In this document: positions 28,390 to 36,549 of the stretch, in pieces
Numbering within the stretch: the first letter of the stretch is position 1
Layout of the letters: each line of letters opens with the position of its first letter
Assembly (NCBI GenBank): GCA_012103575.1
Contig: WLWN01000001.1
Span: 263,792 to 327,791, forward strand
Reading direction: 5' to 3'
Length of the DNA: 64,000 bases
Source of the DNA: Kiritimatiellia bacterium
GTDB lineage: Bacteria; Verrucomicrobiota; Kiritimatiellia; WLWN01
Position numbers and translations under genes: made by a program
Notes under the pieces: model-generated
What the model saw: the letters and a program-made list of their open reading frames with translations, nothing else
The model's database searches: none
What the model was told of the DNA's origin: nothing

Positions 28390-29394
28390 ATGAAAAAGTT
28401 TTATATATGTGTTCAATCGATGTTTTTATGGTGTGTTTGTCTACCTTTCATCATTTCGTGTGGGGTTAAAGAGTCACAGAGCTCTGGCAAGGAAAGATCC
28501 TATCCCTACCAGATCGTTACCACGGTGGGGATGGTTAACGATATTGTTCAACATGTGGTTGGAGAAAAGGCAGAAGCCAGAAATATTATAGGGGAAGGGG
28601 TTGATCCGCATCTTTATAAATCTACACGAAATGATGTTGCGGCTTTATTGGATGCGGATGTTATCTTTTATGCCGGGCTTATGTTAGAGGGGAAAATGGC
28701 CGATGTATTGGTCAAGGTAGCTCGTACGGGAAAACCGGTCTATGCGGTTACAGAACTCATTGATGAAAAATACTTGCTTCAACCTATAGAATTTTCGGGG
28801 CATTACGATCCGCATGTATGGATGGATGTACAGGGTTGGATAAAGGGTGTTGCAGCGGTCGCTCAAGCGTTAAGTGAGTATGATCCATCTCATGCCACCT
28901 ATTATAAAGAAAACGCTCAGAAATACAGGGCAGACCTTGAACAGCTTCATACCTATGTCTTGGAGTCTATGTCGACGATTCCTCCTTCAAGTAGAGTGTT
29001 AATTACGGCGCATGATGCCTTTAATTATTTTGGGCGTGCCTATGGGTTGGAAGTAAAGGGGATTCAAGGGATTTCAACAGAATCTGAAGCCGGGGTACAA
29101 GATATTAATCAGTTGGTTGACATAATCGTAGCGCGTGACGTGAAGGCGGTTTTTGTGGAGACGAGTGTAGCGGAGAAAAATATTCGTGCGCTTGTGGAAG
29201 GGGCAAACGCACGAGGTAAAGAGGTTGTTATTGGAGGGTCCTTATTTTCCGATGCCATGGGTATGCGGGGTACGTATGAAGGGACGTATATGGGCATGAT
29301 TGATCACAATGCGACAACCATTGTTCGTGCCCTTGGTGGAACGGTTCCGGATAGAGGGATGCAGGATAACTTACCCGCCAACAAAAAACGATGA
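28390..29394 (+). CDS. metal ABC transporter, substrate-binding lipoprotein (TroA/MntC-like)
   Basis: Periplasmic cluster A-I binding protein for Mn2+/Zn2+/Fe2+. The 334-aa product has a signal peptide with lipobox (FIISCGVK, Cys near residue 24). Metal ligands are recognisable: His in GEGVDPHLYKSTRND, His in SGHYDPHVWMDV, Glu in QGISTESEAG and Asp in GGSLFSDAMG, the H-H-E-D set of the TroA/PsaA type. No His-rich loop is seen, which favours Mn or Fe over Zn-only types (inference). First gene of a four-gene operon; the stop overlaps the ATPase start by ATGA. Confidence 0.92.
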   Translation: MKKFYICVQSMFLWCVCLPFIISCGVKESQSSGKERSYPYQIVTTVGMVNDIVQHVVGEKAEARNIIGEGVDPHLYKSTRNDVAALLDADVIFYAGLMLEGKMADVLVKVARTGKPVYAVTELIDEKYLLQPIEFSGHYDPHVWMDVQGWIKGVAAVAQALSEYDPSHATYYKENAQKYRADLEQLHTYVLESMSTIPPSSRVLITAHDAFNYFGRAYGLEVKGIQGISTESEAGVQDINQLVDIIVARDVKAVFVETSVAEKNIRALVEGANARGKEVVIGGSLFSDAMGMRGTYEGTYMGMIDHNATTIVRALGGTVPDRGMQDNLPANKKR

Positions 29395-30176
29395 AAGCTA
29401 GTCAGGCAATAGGTTCCGAGCATTCGAGTACAGCACCTGTTTCGATTCATGATATGACTGTGGCCTATCACCGAAAACCGGTTCTTTGGGATGTGGATTT
29501 TGATGCTCCTGAAGGAAAACTGATTGGTATTATTGGTCCAAATGGCGCGGGGAAAAGCACCATGATTAAAGCGGTACTAGACCTGATTCCAAAAGCATCG
29601 GGGAGAGTATCTATTTATGGGAAACCTTACAAACGACAACGTAGATTAGTCGCTTATGTGCCTCAGCGGGAGACCGTAGATTGGGATTTTCCTGTTCATG
29701 CGTTAGATGTTGTGACCATGGGGCGATATGGTCAAATCGGTTGGTGTAAACCGGTAACACGCGCCCATAAAGATCAAGCCATGGCGGCGTTAGAACGGGT
29801 GGGAATGGCCGATTATGCGCGTCGACAGATTAGTCAGCTCTCTGGAGGTCAGCAACAGCGTGTATTCTTAGCCCGTGCCCTTGTGCAGGAAGCGCAGATC
29901 TATTTTATGGACGAGCCTTCTTCAGGAGTTGACGCGGCTACAGAAAAGGCGATTATAACATTACTTCAGGATCTTCGTTCATCGAACAAAACCGTGTTGG
30001 TTGTACACCATGACTTGCAAACGGTATCCGACTATTTTGATTATCTGATTCTTTTAAATATGCGGATTGTTGCTGCCGGTTCAACCCGGGACGTGTTCAC
30101 GAAAGAAAATTTGCACAAAACCTATGGTGGTAGATTGACCCTGCTCGATGAAGCCGCTCAGGCTATAGCGCGATGA
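29391..30176 (+). CDS. metal ABC transporter, ATP-binding protein (TroB-like)
   Basis: Cytoplasmic ATPase of the metal importer. 261 aa with Walker A IIGPNGAGKSTMIKAVLDL near residue 47, signature LSGGQQQRVFLARALV near residue 148, Walker B AQIYFMDEPSSGVD near residue 168 and a switch His in VLVVHHDLQTV. Starts within the end of the binding-protein gene (4-bp overlap) and ends overlapping the permease start (ATGA), so the operon is translationally coupled. Confidence 0.95.
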   Translation: MKASQAIGSEHSSTAPVSIHDMTVAYHRKPVLWDVDFDAPEGKLIGIIGPNGAGKSTMIKAVLDLIPKASGRVSIYGKPYKRQRRLVAYVPQRETVDWDFPVHALDVVTMGRYGQIGWCKPVTRAHKDQAMAALERVGMADYARRQISQLSGGQQQRVFLARALVQEAQIYFMDEPSSGVDAATEKAIITLLQDLRSSNKTVLVVHHDLQTVSDYFDYLILLNMRIVAAGSTRDVFTKENLHKTYGGRLTLLDEAAQAIAR

Positions 30177-31741
30177 GGGCGATACTGAATGTATGGGGAT
30201 GTGCGGGGATGCGGAAGACACAAAACCTCTCTACTCCCACACGCCCATACTTCCACACGCCCATACTCTCTCTTCTTTTCCTCATCGTGGTAACATTATT
30301 CTTTGTTCCGGTTCAGGCTGAAGCAGAAATCGACTCTATTCGTTCTATAACCGATACGAGATTGCAAATGCCAACATGGGACCAGCTTATTCGCGTTCTG
30401 ACATTACGTGATTACAATACACGCGTGGTGGTTTTGGGGACCCTGTTTCTTGGATCCGCCTCTGGGGTTATCGGAACCTTCATGTTCCTTCGCAAAAGAG
30501 CGTTAGTGGGGGATGCCGCCAGTCATGCTGCATTGCCGGGTATCGGACTGGCATTCATTGTCATGGCGAGTGTGGGAGGTGATGGTAAATATCTGCCGGG
30601 TTTGCTTTTGGGCGCTTTTATTTCAGGTCTTATTGGCATGGGTTTTATATTGCTTATACGGCATTTTACGCGGTTGAAAGAAGATGCGGCTCTTGGGATT
30701 GTATTAAGCGTATTCTTTGGACTGGGCATTTCTATTTTAGGTGTAATCCAGAAAATGAATATAGGTCATGCCGCCGGATTAGAATCATTTATTTATGGGA
30801 AAACAGCTTCTATGCTTGCTCAAGATGCCTATTTAATGGGGGGTGCGGCATTGGTGGTAACCCTTTTGTGTGGCCTTTTATTTAAAGAATTTTCGTTATT
30901 ATGTTTTGATCAGGATTTTGCCTGTTCACAAGGTTGGCCCGTCCTGTTTTTGGACACGCTAATCATGGCTCTTGTGGTGGCTGTAACCGTGATGGGCCTT
31001 CAGGCTGTTGGTTTGATTCTTATGGTTGCTTTATTAATCATTCCTCCAGCGGCTGCGCGTTTCTGGACGCATCATTTATATAAAATGATTTTTATATCTG
31101 CGGCAATTGGTTCGGCAAGTGGACTTCTAGGAGCTGCATTGAGTGCGTTGGTTCCTCGATTACCTGCAGGTGCTATTATTGTCCTTATCACCAGTTCAAT
31201 TTTTTTGATGAGCTTGGTTTTCGGGCCGGCTCGCGGAGTCCTATCTAGATCGATAGAACAGTGGACGTTAAATCGTAAAGTCGCTAGTCAGCACTTGTTA
31301 CGTGCTATGTACGAATGGGCGGAAATACACAAAAACACGCAAAAATCAGATGATCCACTTAAAGGGATGACGATTAGAGATCTGTTCGGGGTTCGTTCGT
31401 GGTCGCATAAGCAGCTCAAACGCATCCTTTTAAGAGCTCAACGTCAGGGCATGATTTATAGGGGGGGCGATCGTACATACCATTTCACCGAGAACGGAGA
31501 ATGGCAGTCAAAACGCGTGGTACGGAATCATAGACTCTGGGAACTCTATTTAGTCACACATGCGGATATTGCTCCCAGCCATGTCGACCGAGACGCTGAT
31601 CAGATTGAGCATGTGCTTGAACGGTCTATGGTCGACAAATTGGAAAAACTGCTTTTATCTGAACATCCTAATATAGGGGTAATCCCACCCAGCCCGCATG
31701 ATATAGGGTCTAAAGGTTTAAAGCAAAGGAGTCGAAAGTAA
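30173..31741 (+). CDS. metal ABC permease fused to DtxR-like C-terminal domain (TroC-like)
   Basis: The 522-aa protein joins an ABC-3 permease (about residues 60-370, 8-9 helices; GDAASHAALPGIGLAF is the family landmark) to a cytoplasmic tail of about 140 aa. The tail has a winged-helix-like part (MTIRDLFGVRSWSHKQLKRI) and a DtxR-like metal/dimer part (VVRNHRLWELYLVTHADIAP, DADQIEHVLERSM). The regulator's ExxEH metal motif is DQIEH here. The tail ends abruptly with GSKGLKQRSRK after a palindromic repeat. A second small palindromic repeat is inserted in frame near the N-terminus (30191-30268). The fused domain could sense cytoplasmic metal and gate transport; this is inference. Confidence 0.88.
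   Translation: MRAILNVWGCAGMRKTQNLSTPTRPYFHTPILSLLFLIVVTLFFVPVQAEAEIDSIRSITDTRLQMPTWDQLIRVLTLRDYNTRVVVLGTLFLGSASGVIGTFMFLRKRALVGDAASHAALPGIGLAFIVMASVGGDGKYLPGLLLGAFISGLIGMGFILLIRHFTRLKEDAALGIVLSVFFGLGISILGVIQKMNIGHAAGLESFIYGKTASMLAQDAYLMGGAALVVTLLCGLLFKEFSLLCFDQDFACSQGWPVLFLDTLIMALVVAVTVMGLQAVGLILMVALLIIPPAAARFWTHHLYKMIFISAAIGSASGLLGAALSALVPRLPAGAIIVLITSSIFLMSLVFGPARGVLSRSIEQWTLNRKVASQHLLRAMYEWAEIHKNTQKSDDPLKGMTIRDLFGVRSWSHKQLKRILLRAQRQGMIYRGGDRTYHFTENGEWQSKRVVRNHRLWELYLVTHADIAPSHVDRDADQIEHVLERSMVDKLEKLLLSEHPNIGVIPPSPHDIGSKGLKQRSRK
30191..30268. repeat. palindromic mini-repeat inserted in coding sequence
   Basis: GTATGGGGATGTGCGGG (30191) is an imperfect inverted partner of two direct 16-bp units, CCACACGCCCATACTT and CCACACGCCCATACTC (30237-30268). 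The block is in frame and codes for the odd N-terminal stretch of the TroC-like permease, similar in behaviour to Rickettsia palindromic elements. Confidence 0.6.
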
Positions 31742-31853
31742 AAACGTCGAAGGTCGAAAGACAGAAGTCTGGAGAGCCGCTGTTCTAAATGTAGAAGGTT
31801 AGTAGATTTTTTTCTTTTGCCATTGGACTTTTCGACTTTTGGCCTTCGACTAT
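31725..31853. repeat. palindromic repeat at 3' end of permease gene
   Basis: Units GTCGAAAGT, GTCGAAGGTCGAAAG (from about 31729 to 31762) face CTTTTCGACTTTTGGCCTTCGAC (about 31831-31853) in inverted orientation. The block spans the stop codon of the TroC-like gene and the gap to the next permease. Related GTCAAAGGTCCAAAGGTCGAAGG units occur in the last codons of the symporter gene (about 35615-35648). Confidence 0.6.
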
Positions 31854-31873
31854 AAAGCGTGAGGACCATAACA

Positions 31874-33175
31874 ATGACTTTGATGAGTTTAGACATATGG
31901 ATTGTAACGACCGGTGTATTAAGCGCGTTATCGTGCGCTCTTTTAGGCAATTTTTTAGTCTTACGTCGAATGAGTATGATGGGGGATGCCATCAGTCATG
32001 CGGTTTTACCAGGTCTAGCGGTTGCTTTTTTGATCACGTCAAGCCGAAGCAATATGCCTATGTTTATAGGGGCTGGGGTGGTGGGTGTACTTACCGCCTT
32101 ATTTACCCAATGGATTCATCGGGTGGGTCGTGTCGAGCAAGGAGCTGCTATGGGGGTAGTGTTTACGACTCTATTTGCCATTGGTTTGATTATTATTGTG
32201 CAAGCAGCCGATGCCGTGGATCTTGATCCTGGTTGTGTATTATATGGGGCGATCGAATTAGTTCCTCTTGATACAGCGCCTTTTTTAGGTCTTCACATTC
32301 CGCGTGCGGTATGGACATTAAGCCTCGTCTTCCTTGTCAATGTCCTATTGGTTATCTTGTTTTATAAAGAATTGAAGATTAGTTCTTTTGATGAAGATTT
32401 AGCGACCACCTTGGGGTTAAATGCCTCATGCATGCATTACTTATTAATGATACTTGTTGCGATCACGACCGTGGCCTCGTTTGAAAGTGTGGGAAGTATT
32501 CTCGTTATTGCTATGTTTATTGTTCCCGGCGCTACGGCTTATCTTTTAACCGATCGATTGCATATCATGATTGGGGTGAGCCTTGTTATTGGAATCATGT
32601 GTGCCGTTGGGGGGCATATAGCCGCTGTTAGGCTTCCTGCTTGGTGGGGATTGCCCGATACAAGTACAGCAGGAATGATGGCCGTTGTAGGGGGTCTTCT
32701 ATTTTTTGTGGCGCTTATCGCATCGCCGCGTCATGGGGTGGCCAGCAAGCTTCTCCACCGATTCTGGTTAAGTGTGCGGATTACGCGTGAAGATGTGTTG
32801 GGGATCCTTTATCGTATCGAAGAATTTCAGCCCGTTCGCAATCATGGGGTCGTTCCTCGCATTCTTCGTGACGCCAAGCAAACGGGGCCTGTCATTCGTT
32901 GGCTGGCTTTAGCCCAACTAATGCAAGCAGGAAAAGTCAAAAAGGCTTCCAGCGGAATTCAATTGACGTCCAAAGGACGTGTTCATGCGCGCAACCTCAT
33001 CCGTACACATCGTTTGTGGGAAAGTTATATTGAGAAACATTTTGTGATCCCCATTGACCACTTACACGCTCCGGCTGAACGTTTAGAACATGTTACAGAT
33101 CCAGATATGCAAAAACTTCTTTTAGAAAAAACCACAAATCCTCAAAAAGATCCACATGGGAAAAATATCCCATAG
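31874..33175 (+). CDS. metal ABC permease fused to DtxR-like C-terminal domain (TroD-like)
   Basis: Second ABC-3 permease, about 433 aa. ATG 31874 is preferred over GTG 31859 because GAGGA lies nine bases upstream. The membrane part (residues 1-285) includes GDAISHAVLPGLAVAFL near residue 40. The cytoplasmic tail (about 300-433) has a winged-helix-like region (GVVPRILRDAKQTGPVIRWL), then TRGR-like NLIRTHRLWESYIEKHF, the complete ExxEH metal motif (PAERLEHVTDPDM) and the DPHGKNIP linker seen in the repressor at 27548. It ends where the repressor's SH3-like domain would begin. Both permeases of one transporter thus carry repressor-like sensor domains. Confidence 0.88.
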   Translation: MTLMSLDIWIVTTGVLSALSCALLGNFLVLRRMSMMGDAISHAVLPGLAVAFLITSSRSNMPMFIGAGVVGVLTALFTQWIHRVGRVEQGAAMGVVFTTLFAIGLIIIVQAADAVDLDPGCVLYGAIELVPLDTAPFLGLHIPRAVWTLSLVFLVNVLLVILFYKELKISSFDEDLATTLGLNASCMHYLLMILVAITTVASFESVGSILVIAMFIVPGATAYLLTDRLHIMIGVSLVIGIMCAVGGHIAAVRLPAWWGLPDTSTAGMMAVVGGLLFFVALIASPRHGVASKLLHRFWLSVRITREDVLGILYRIEEFQPVRNHGVVPRILRDAKQTGPVIRWLALAQLMQAGKVKKASSGIQLTSKGRVHARNLIRTHRLWESYIEKHFVIPIDHLHAPAERLEHVTDPDMQKLLLEKTTNPQKDPHGKNIP

Positions 33176-33285
33176 TTCTCAAACCATAAGGCCTAACAAA
33201 GGATTTCGGAGGTTTCCTTAGTCATTTCCGCCACGCGTAATATGTTGAAAGGCGGATCGGCCTGTGGCCGAAGACATTATTGTTT

Positions 33286-35688
33286 ATGGTTTTTGTGTAC
33301 TTTGCGATTGAACTTAGTGGTGGTTTATCTTATAAGCTCCCAATTCTTATGGAAACGTTAATACCATTGGCTAGTTGGGATTGGGCCATCATCGCTATTT
33401 TTTTTGTGGTGACGTTGGGTATTGGCCTCTATTTTTCCAGACGCGCAGCCAACAGCCTGACGGAATATTTTGTGGCGGGCCGAAAGATGACGTGGTGGAT
33501 TGCGGGCACGTCGATTGTCGCTACTTCCTTTGCCGCGGATACACCTCTTGTTATTGCCGGTTGGATGAGAACGATCGGTCTAGAACGCAACTGGTTCTGG
33601 TGGGGTGGGATTATGGGCATGATGTTGTGTACCTTTTTCTTCGCTCGACTTTGGCGTCGTTCCCGTATTTTAACGGATGTAGAATTTAATGAACTTCGGT
33701 ATGGGGGTGCTCCTGCAGCGGGATTACGCATTTTTCATGCTTCTTATCGGGCTCTTATCCAAAACACATTAATTATGTGCTGGGTAACCCTGGCTATGAG
33801 TAAAATTCTTGAGGTGACCCTCAATATTCCTCCTATCGTTATAGGCGAAATGGTGATACCTGCTAAAGTGACGGGCATTATCATTTGCTTGACCGTTGCG
33901 AGTCTTTATAGTGCTCTTTCGGGGCTTTGGGGCGTTATGTACACAGATCTTTTCCAATTCTGTCTGGCCATGACCGGCACGATTATCTTGATGTTTATTG
34001 TCTTTGCTGTGGCTGACGGGCCCAAAAACCTCATTGCTAAGGCGCATGAAGCCGTAACCCAGGGTTTAGTTATAAACAAAGCCCCGCAGGATCGAATGGA
34101 GGTTAAGTATAACGAAAATCTCGAGAAAGCCGGCCTTATCCATAAAAGAGAAGATGATTCTTGGACCTGGATAAGACATGATTTAACCGAGGAACAATTT
34201 ATATTTCATCTTCAAAAGGTTGGCGTAGAGACGCCTGACAAAGAAGTCTCGATTTGGAAAGATGCTTTTACGTTAAGGAAGACGAAATTTACTGATTTTA
34301 AAGAAGTCGATAAGATAGTTTCAGCAGGTATTTTAGTGGCCGATACCGTTGACGGGCAACCTCCCGAATATTATCGGATTGCCAATATCACCCTCTCTGA
34401 ATCTGTCATAAACGAGCAACTAGATCAAGCGGGTGTCAAAAATAAGGGTGAAATTCTCGCTGCGTTACGGAACGATCGGGTTGTTCCCTTTCCTAAAATA
34501 ACGAGTTTTTTGCCCCCCTTTGACCTAAAAGGGGGCGGGCTGTTGGCGATCTGGTCATTAGTTGTATTTTTAGGTCTACAATGGTGGGCAGGTGGTGAAG
34601 GGGGGGGGTTCTTAGCGCAGAGGCTTTTTTCCTGTAAGAACGAAAAGCATTCCGTCATGGCTATGCTCTGGTTTAATTTTGCTAACTTTGTTCTGCGTCC
34701 TTGGCCGTGGATTGTTGTTGGCGTAGGGTCCCTCTTCTTAATCCCCGACATTACAGCTTATGGGGCCCATTATGATGCGGAATACGCATATGCGGTCATG
34801 CTCATGAAGTACTTACCGGTCGGCTTAAAAGGTCTAATGGTTGCTTCTTTGATGGCGGCGTATATGTCCACCATTTCTACTCATGTTAACTTTGGCGCTT
34901 CATATGTGGTCAATGATCTGTATTCGCGTTTTATCAATCCAAAAGCAACCGATCGTAACAAAGTGGGCGTATCTCAAATCACTTCAATCCTACTAGCGGC
35001 CTTAGCGGGTGTGGCTGCTTATTATGCGACAGATATTGGGGGGCTTTGGTTGACTATGTTCGAGTTGATGTCTGGAGCAGGTTTTGTTGTTCTTTTGCGC
35101 TGGTATTGGTGGCGAATCAGCGCTTGGTCTGAACTCTCAGCTATGTTTTCAACTCTATTCATGTGGTTTCTCATGAATAAGACACATGTTTTTCATGCTG
35201 TTTTTGGCTTTATGGGCTGGCCCATTTATTTATTAGATGAATATGCGGTCCGATTTACGCTTAACATTTTGTTAACGACCCTTATTTGGGTCATCATTAC
35301 CTTCTTAACACCACCCGAGAAAGAAGGAACACTGGTTGCCTTTTATAAGCGGATCTGCCCAGGAGGTTGGTGGAATCACATTGCCGTAAAAGCGGGTAAT
35401 CCTGGGCATTTAATTGTGGGAAAAATGGAATGGACCTGTTGGTTCCTGGGTGTCACAGGTCTATTTGCCATGATTGCTTGTGTTGGGAAACTGTGCTTTG
35501 GGCTATATCTTCATAGCGTTCTATTCGGATTATACTCTATTATTGTTACTTGGTTGCTGTTTAGGCTGCTAGGAAAGATGGATTGGTCGACTATAGAAAA
35601 CAGGACGAACAGATTCAGTCTCAAGTCAAAGGTCCAAAGGTCGAAGGGTAACGGGTTTTTGTTTTGGACTGAGAGTGAGGTTGAATGA
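33286..35688 (+). CDS. sodium:solute symporter (SSS family) with soluble insert
   Basis: A Na+-coupled transporter of about 800 aa. The first helix reads WDWAIIAIFFVVTLGIGLYF, followed by the family motif RKMTWWIAGTSIVATSFAAD with GxS in the first half. About 13 membrane segments can be counted. Between two helices (about residues 250-400) lies a hydrophilic insert of roughly 150 aa rich in Glu/Lys, not part of the canonical 500-aa fold. The last 25 codons (after about 35600) look repeat-derived. ATG 33286 is used; ATG 33349 is possible. Substrate is unknown (sugars, amino acids or organic acids are common). No operon partner is evident. Confidence 0.85.
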   Translation: MVFVYFAIELSGGLSYKLPILMETLIPLASWDWAIIAIFFVVTLGIGLYFSRRAANSLTEYFVAGRKMTWWIAGTSIVATSFAADTPLVIAGWMRTIGLERNWFWWGGIMGMMLCTFFFARLWRRSRILTDVEFNELRYGGAPAAGLRIFHASYRALIQNTLIMCWVTLAMSKILEVTLNIPPIVIGEMVIPAKVTGIIICLTVASLYSALSGLWGVMYTDLFQFCLAMTGTIILMFIVFAVADGPKNLIAKAHEAVTQGLVINKAPQDRMEVKYNENLEKAGLIHKREDDSWTWIRHDLTEEQFIFHLQKVGVETPDKEVSIWKDAFTLRKTKFTDFKEVDKIVSAGILVADTVDGQPPEYYRIANITLSESVINEQLDQAGVKNKGEILAALRNDRVVPFPKITSFLPPFDLKGGGLLAIWSLVVFLGLQWWAGGEGGGFLAQRLFSCKNEKHSVMAMLWFNFANFVLRPWPWIVVGVGSLFLIPDITAYGAHYDAEYAYAVMLMKYLPVGLKGLMVASLMAAYMSTISTHVNFGASYVVNDLYSRFINPKATDRNKVGVSQITSILLAALAGVAAYYATDIGGLWLTMFELMSGAGFVVLLRWYWWRISAWSELSAMFSTLFMWFLMNKTHVFHAVFGFMGWPIYLLDEYAVRFTLNILLTTLIWVIITFLTPPEKEGTLVAFYKRICPGGWWNHIAVKAGNPGHLIVGKMEWTCWFLGVTGLFAMIACVGKLCFGLYLHSVLFGLYSIIVTWLLFRLLGKMDWSTIENRTNRFSLKSKVQRSKGNGFLFWTESEVE

Positions 35689-35861
35689 TTTACTAACCGT
35701 CTGCGAGAATCAGCAAATAGTCCCAAAAGTTAGCGATAATTCACAACTTAAAAATTTTTCACATTTTTCTCTTTACAGTTAATCGGGTGAGCAGTATCTT
35801 AAATGAATAATCCTATTAAATGTAAGTCGAATTTTCGCATTTAGTATAAGCAGGTATAGAT

Positions 35862-35895
35862 TATAATGATAAACCGTAAACATCTAAAATAAGGA
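35862..35895 (+). promoter_or_regulatory. -10 box and ribosome site of secreted-subunit gene
   Basis: TATAAT at 35862-35867 lies in an AT-rich leader with no strong -35. AAGGA at 35891-35895 is nine bases before ATG 35905. The strong -10 and ribosome site suggest an efficiently expressed gene. Confidence 0.45.
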
Positions 35896-35904
35896 AGATA
35901 AAAA

Positions 35905-36459
35905 ATGAAAAAACAAATTATCTTTTTCATCATCACCGCTGCTCTCATCGTAACTACAGGATCTGTATCCCTGGCTCAAACTTCAGATATTATTACTGTT
36001 ACAGCAACAGTAGGTTTGGGAACAAATACCCTTTCTGTGGAACCTGCTTCTATATCATTTGGTTCTATAACGGCTACACCAACCGATCATCGCTTTGAGG
36101 CTCCTGCTTATACAGTGACTGTTTTTGCGGCAAATGGGCCCTGGAGGATTGAAGCATTCACGGAAAATCCAGCGGATGCCCAAGGATTAGAATCGACTGA
36201 TGGCCAAAATCACATTGTTCAGTTCAAACTCAATCAGCCCGGTTTTGGATCAGGTGATCCTGAAGACGATACCAATTTTACAGGGAATTCTTCGGTCTAT
36301 GCCCTTGTGGGTAACGCGGCCACGAATCCGGCTGTATATGCGTTTTCAAGTAATGATACAAGTGCTGGTGACATTATTGGAACCTTTGCTATAGATGCGG
36401 TTGGTTCTGCAGCAACGACTTATTCGTCTGATGTAAGGTTTCAGTTAACCTTCTTTTAG
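35905..36459 (+). CDS. small secreted module protein (major-subunit candidate)
   Basis: 184 aa with a clear signal peptide (KKQIIFFIITAALIV, cleavage near SLA-Q). The mature 160 aa open with LSVEPASISFGSITATPT and a HRF motif, then WRIEAFTENP, FKLNQPGFGS and a beta-rich C-terminus ending VRFQLTFF. The same order of landmarks (SxxPxSISFG, RF, WxI.xxTxN, LxQPxFGG, final xVxFxF) recurs in the proteins at 38090, 38670 (C-terminus) and 42885 (C-terminus). No cysteines. I do not recognise a named family; a surface or fibre subunit is a reasonable inference because a chaperone-like gene follows and a hairpin lies just after the stop. Confidence 0.8.
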   Translation: MKKQIIFFIITAALIVTTGSVSLAQTSDIITVTATVGLGTNTLSVEPASISFGSITATPTDHRFEAPAYTVTVFAANGPWRIEAFTENPADAQGLESTDGQNHIVQFKLNQPGFGSGDPEDDTNFTGNSSVYALVGNAATNPAVYAFSSNDTSAGDIIGTFAIDAVGSAATTYSSDVRFQLTFF

Positions 36460-36470
36460 AGTATACGTTT

Positions 36471-36522
36471 AAAGAAGAACGGGATGGCTTAACAGAGCCG
36501 TGAGCCGTCCTGCCTCTTCTTT
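36471..36522 (+). terminator. hairpin after secreted-subunit gene
   Basis: AAAGAAGA (36471-36478) pairs with TCTTCTTT (36515-36522); inner pairs GGGA and GGCT with AGCC and TCC. A partial terminator or mRNA-stabilising stem between a first subunit gene and downstream genes is common in pilus-type operons. Confidence 0.55.
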
Positions 36523-36549
36523 CCCCGCAAAAAGTTAAGCCATGGATGG

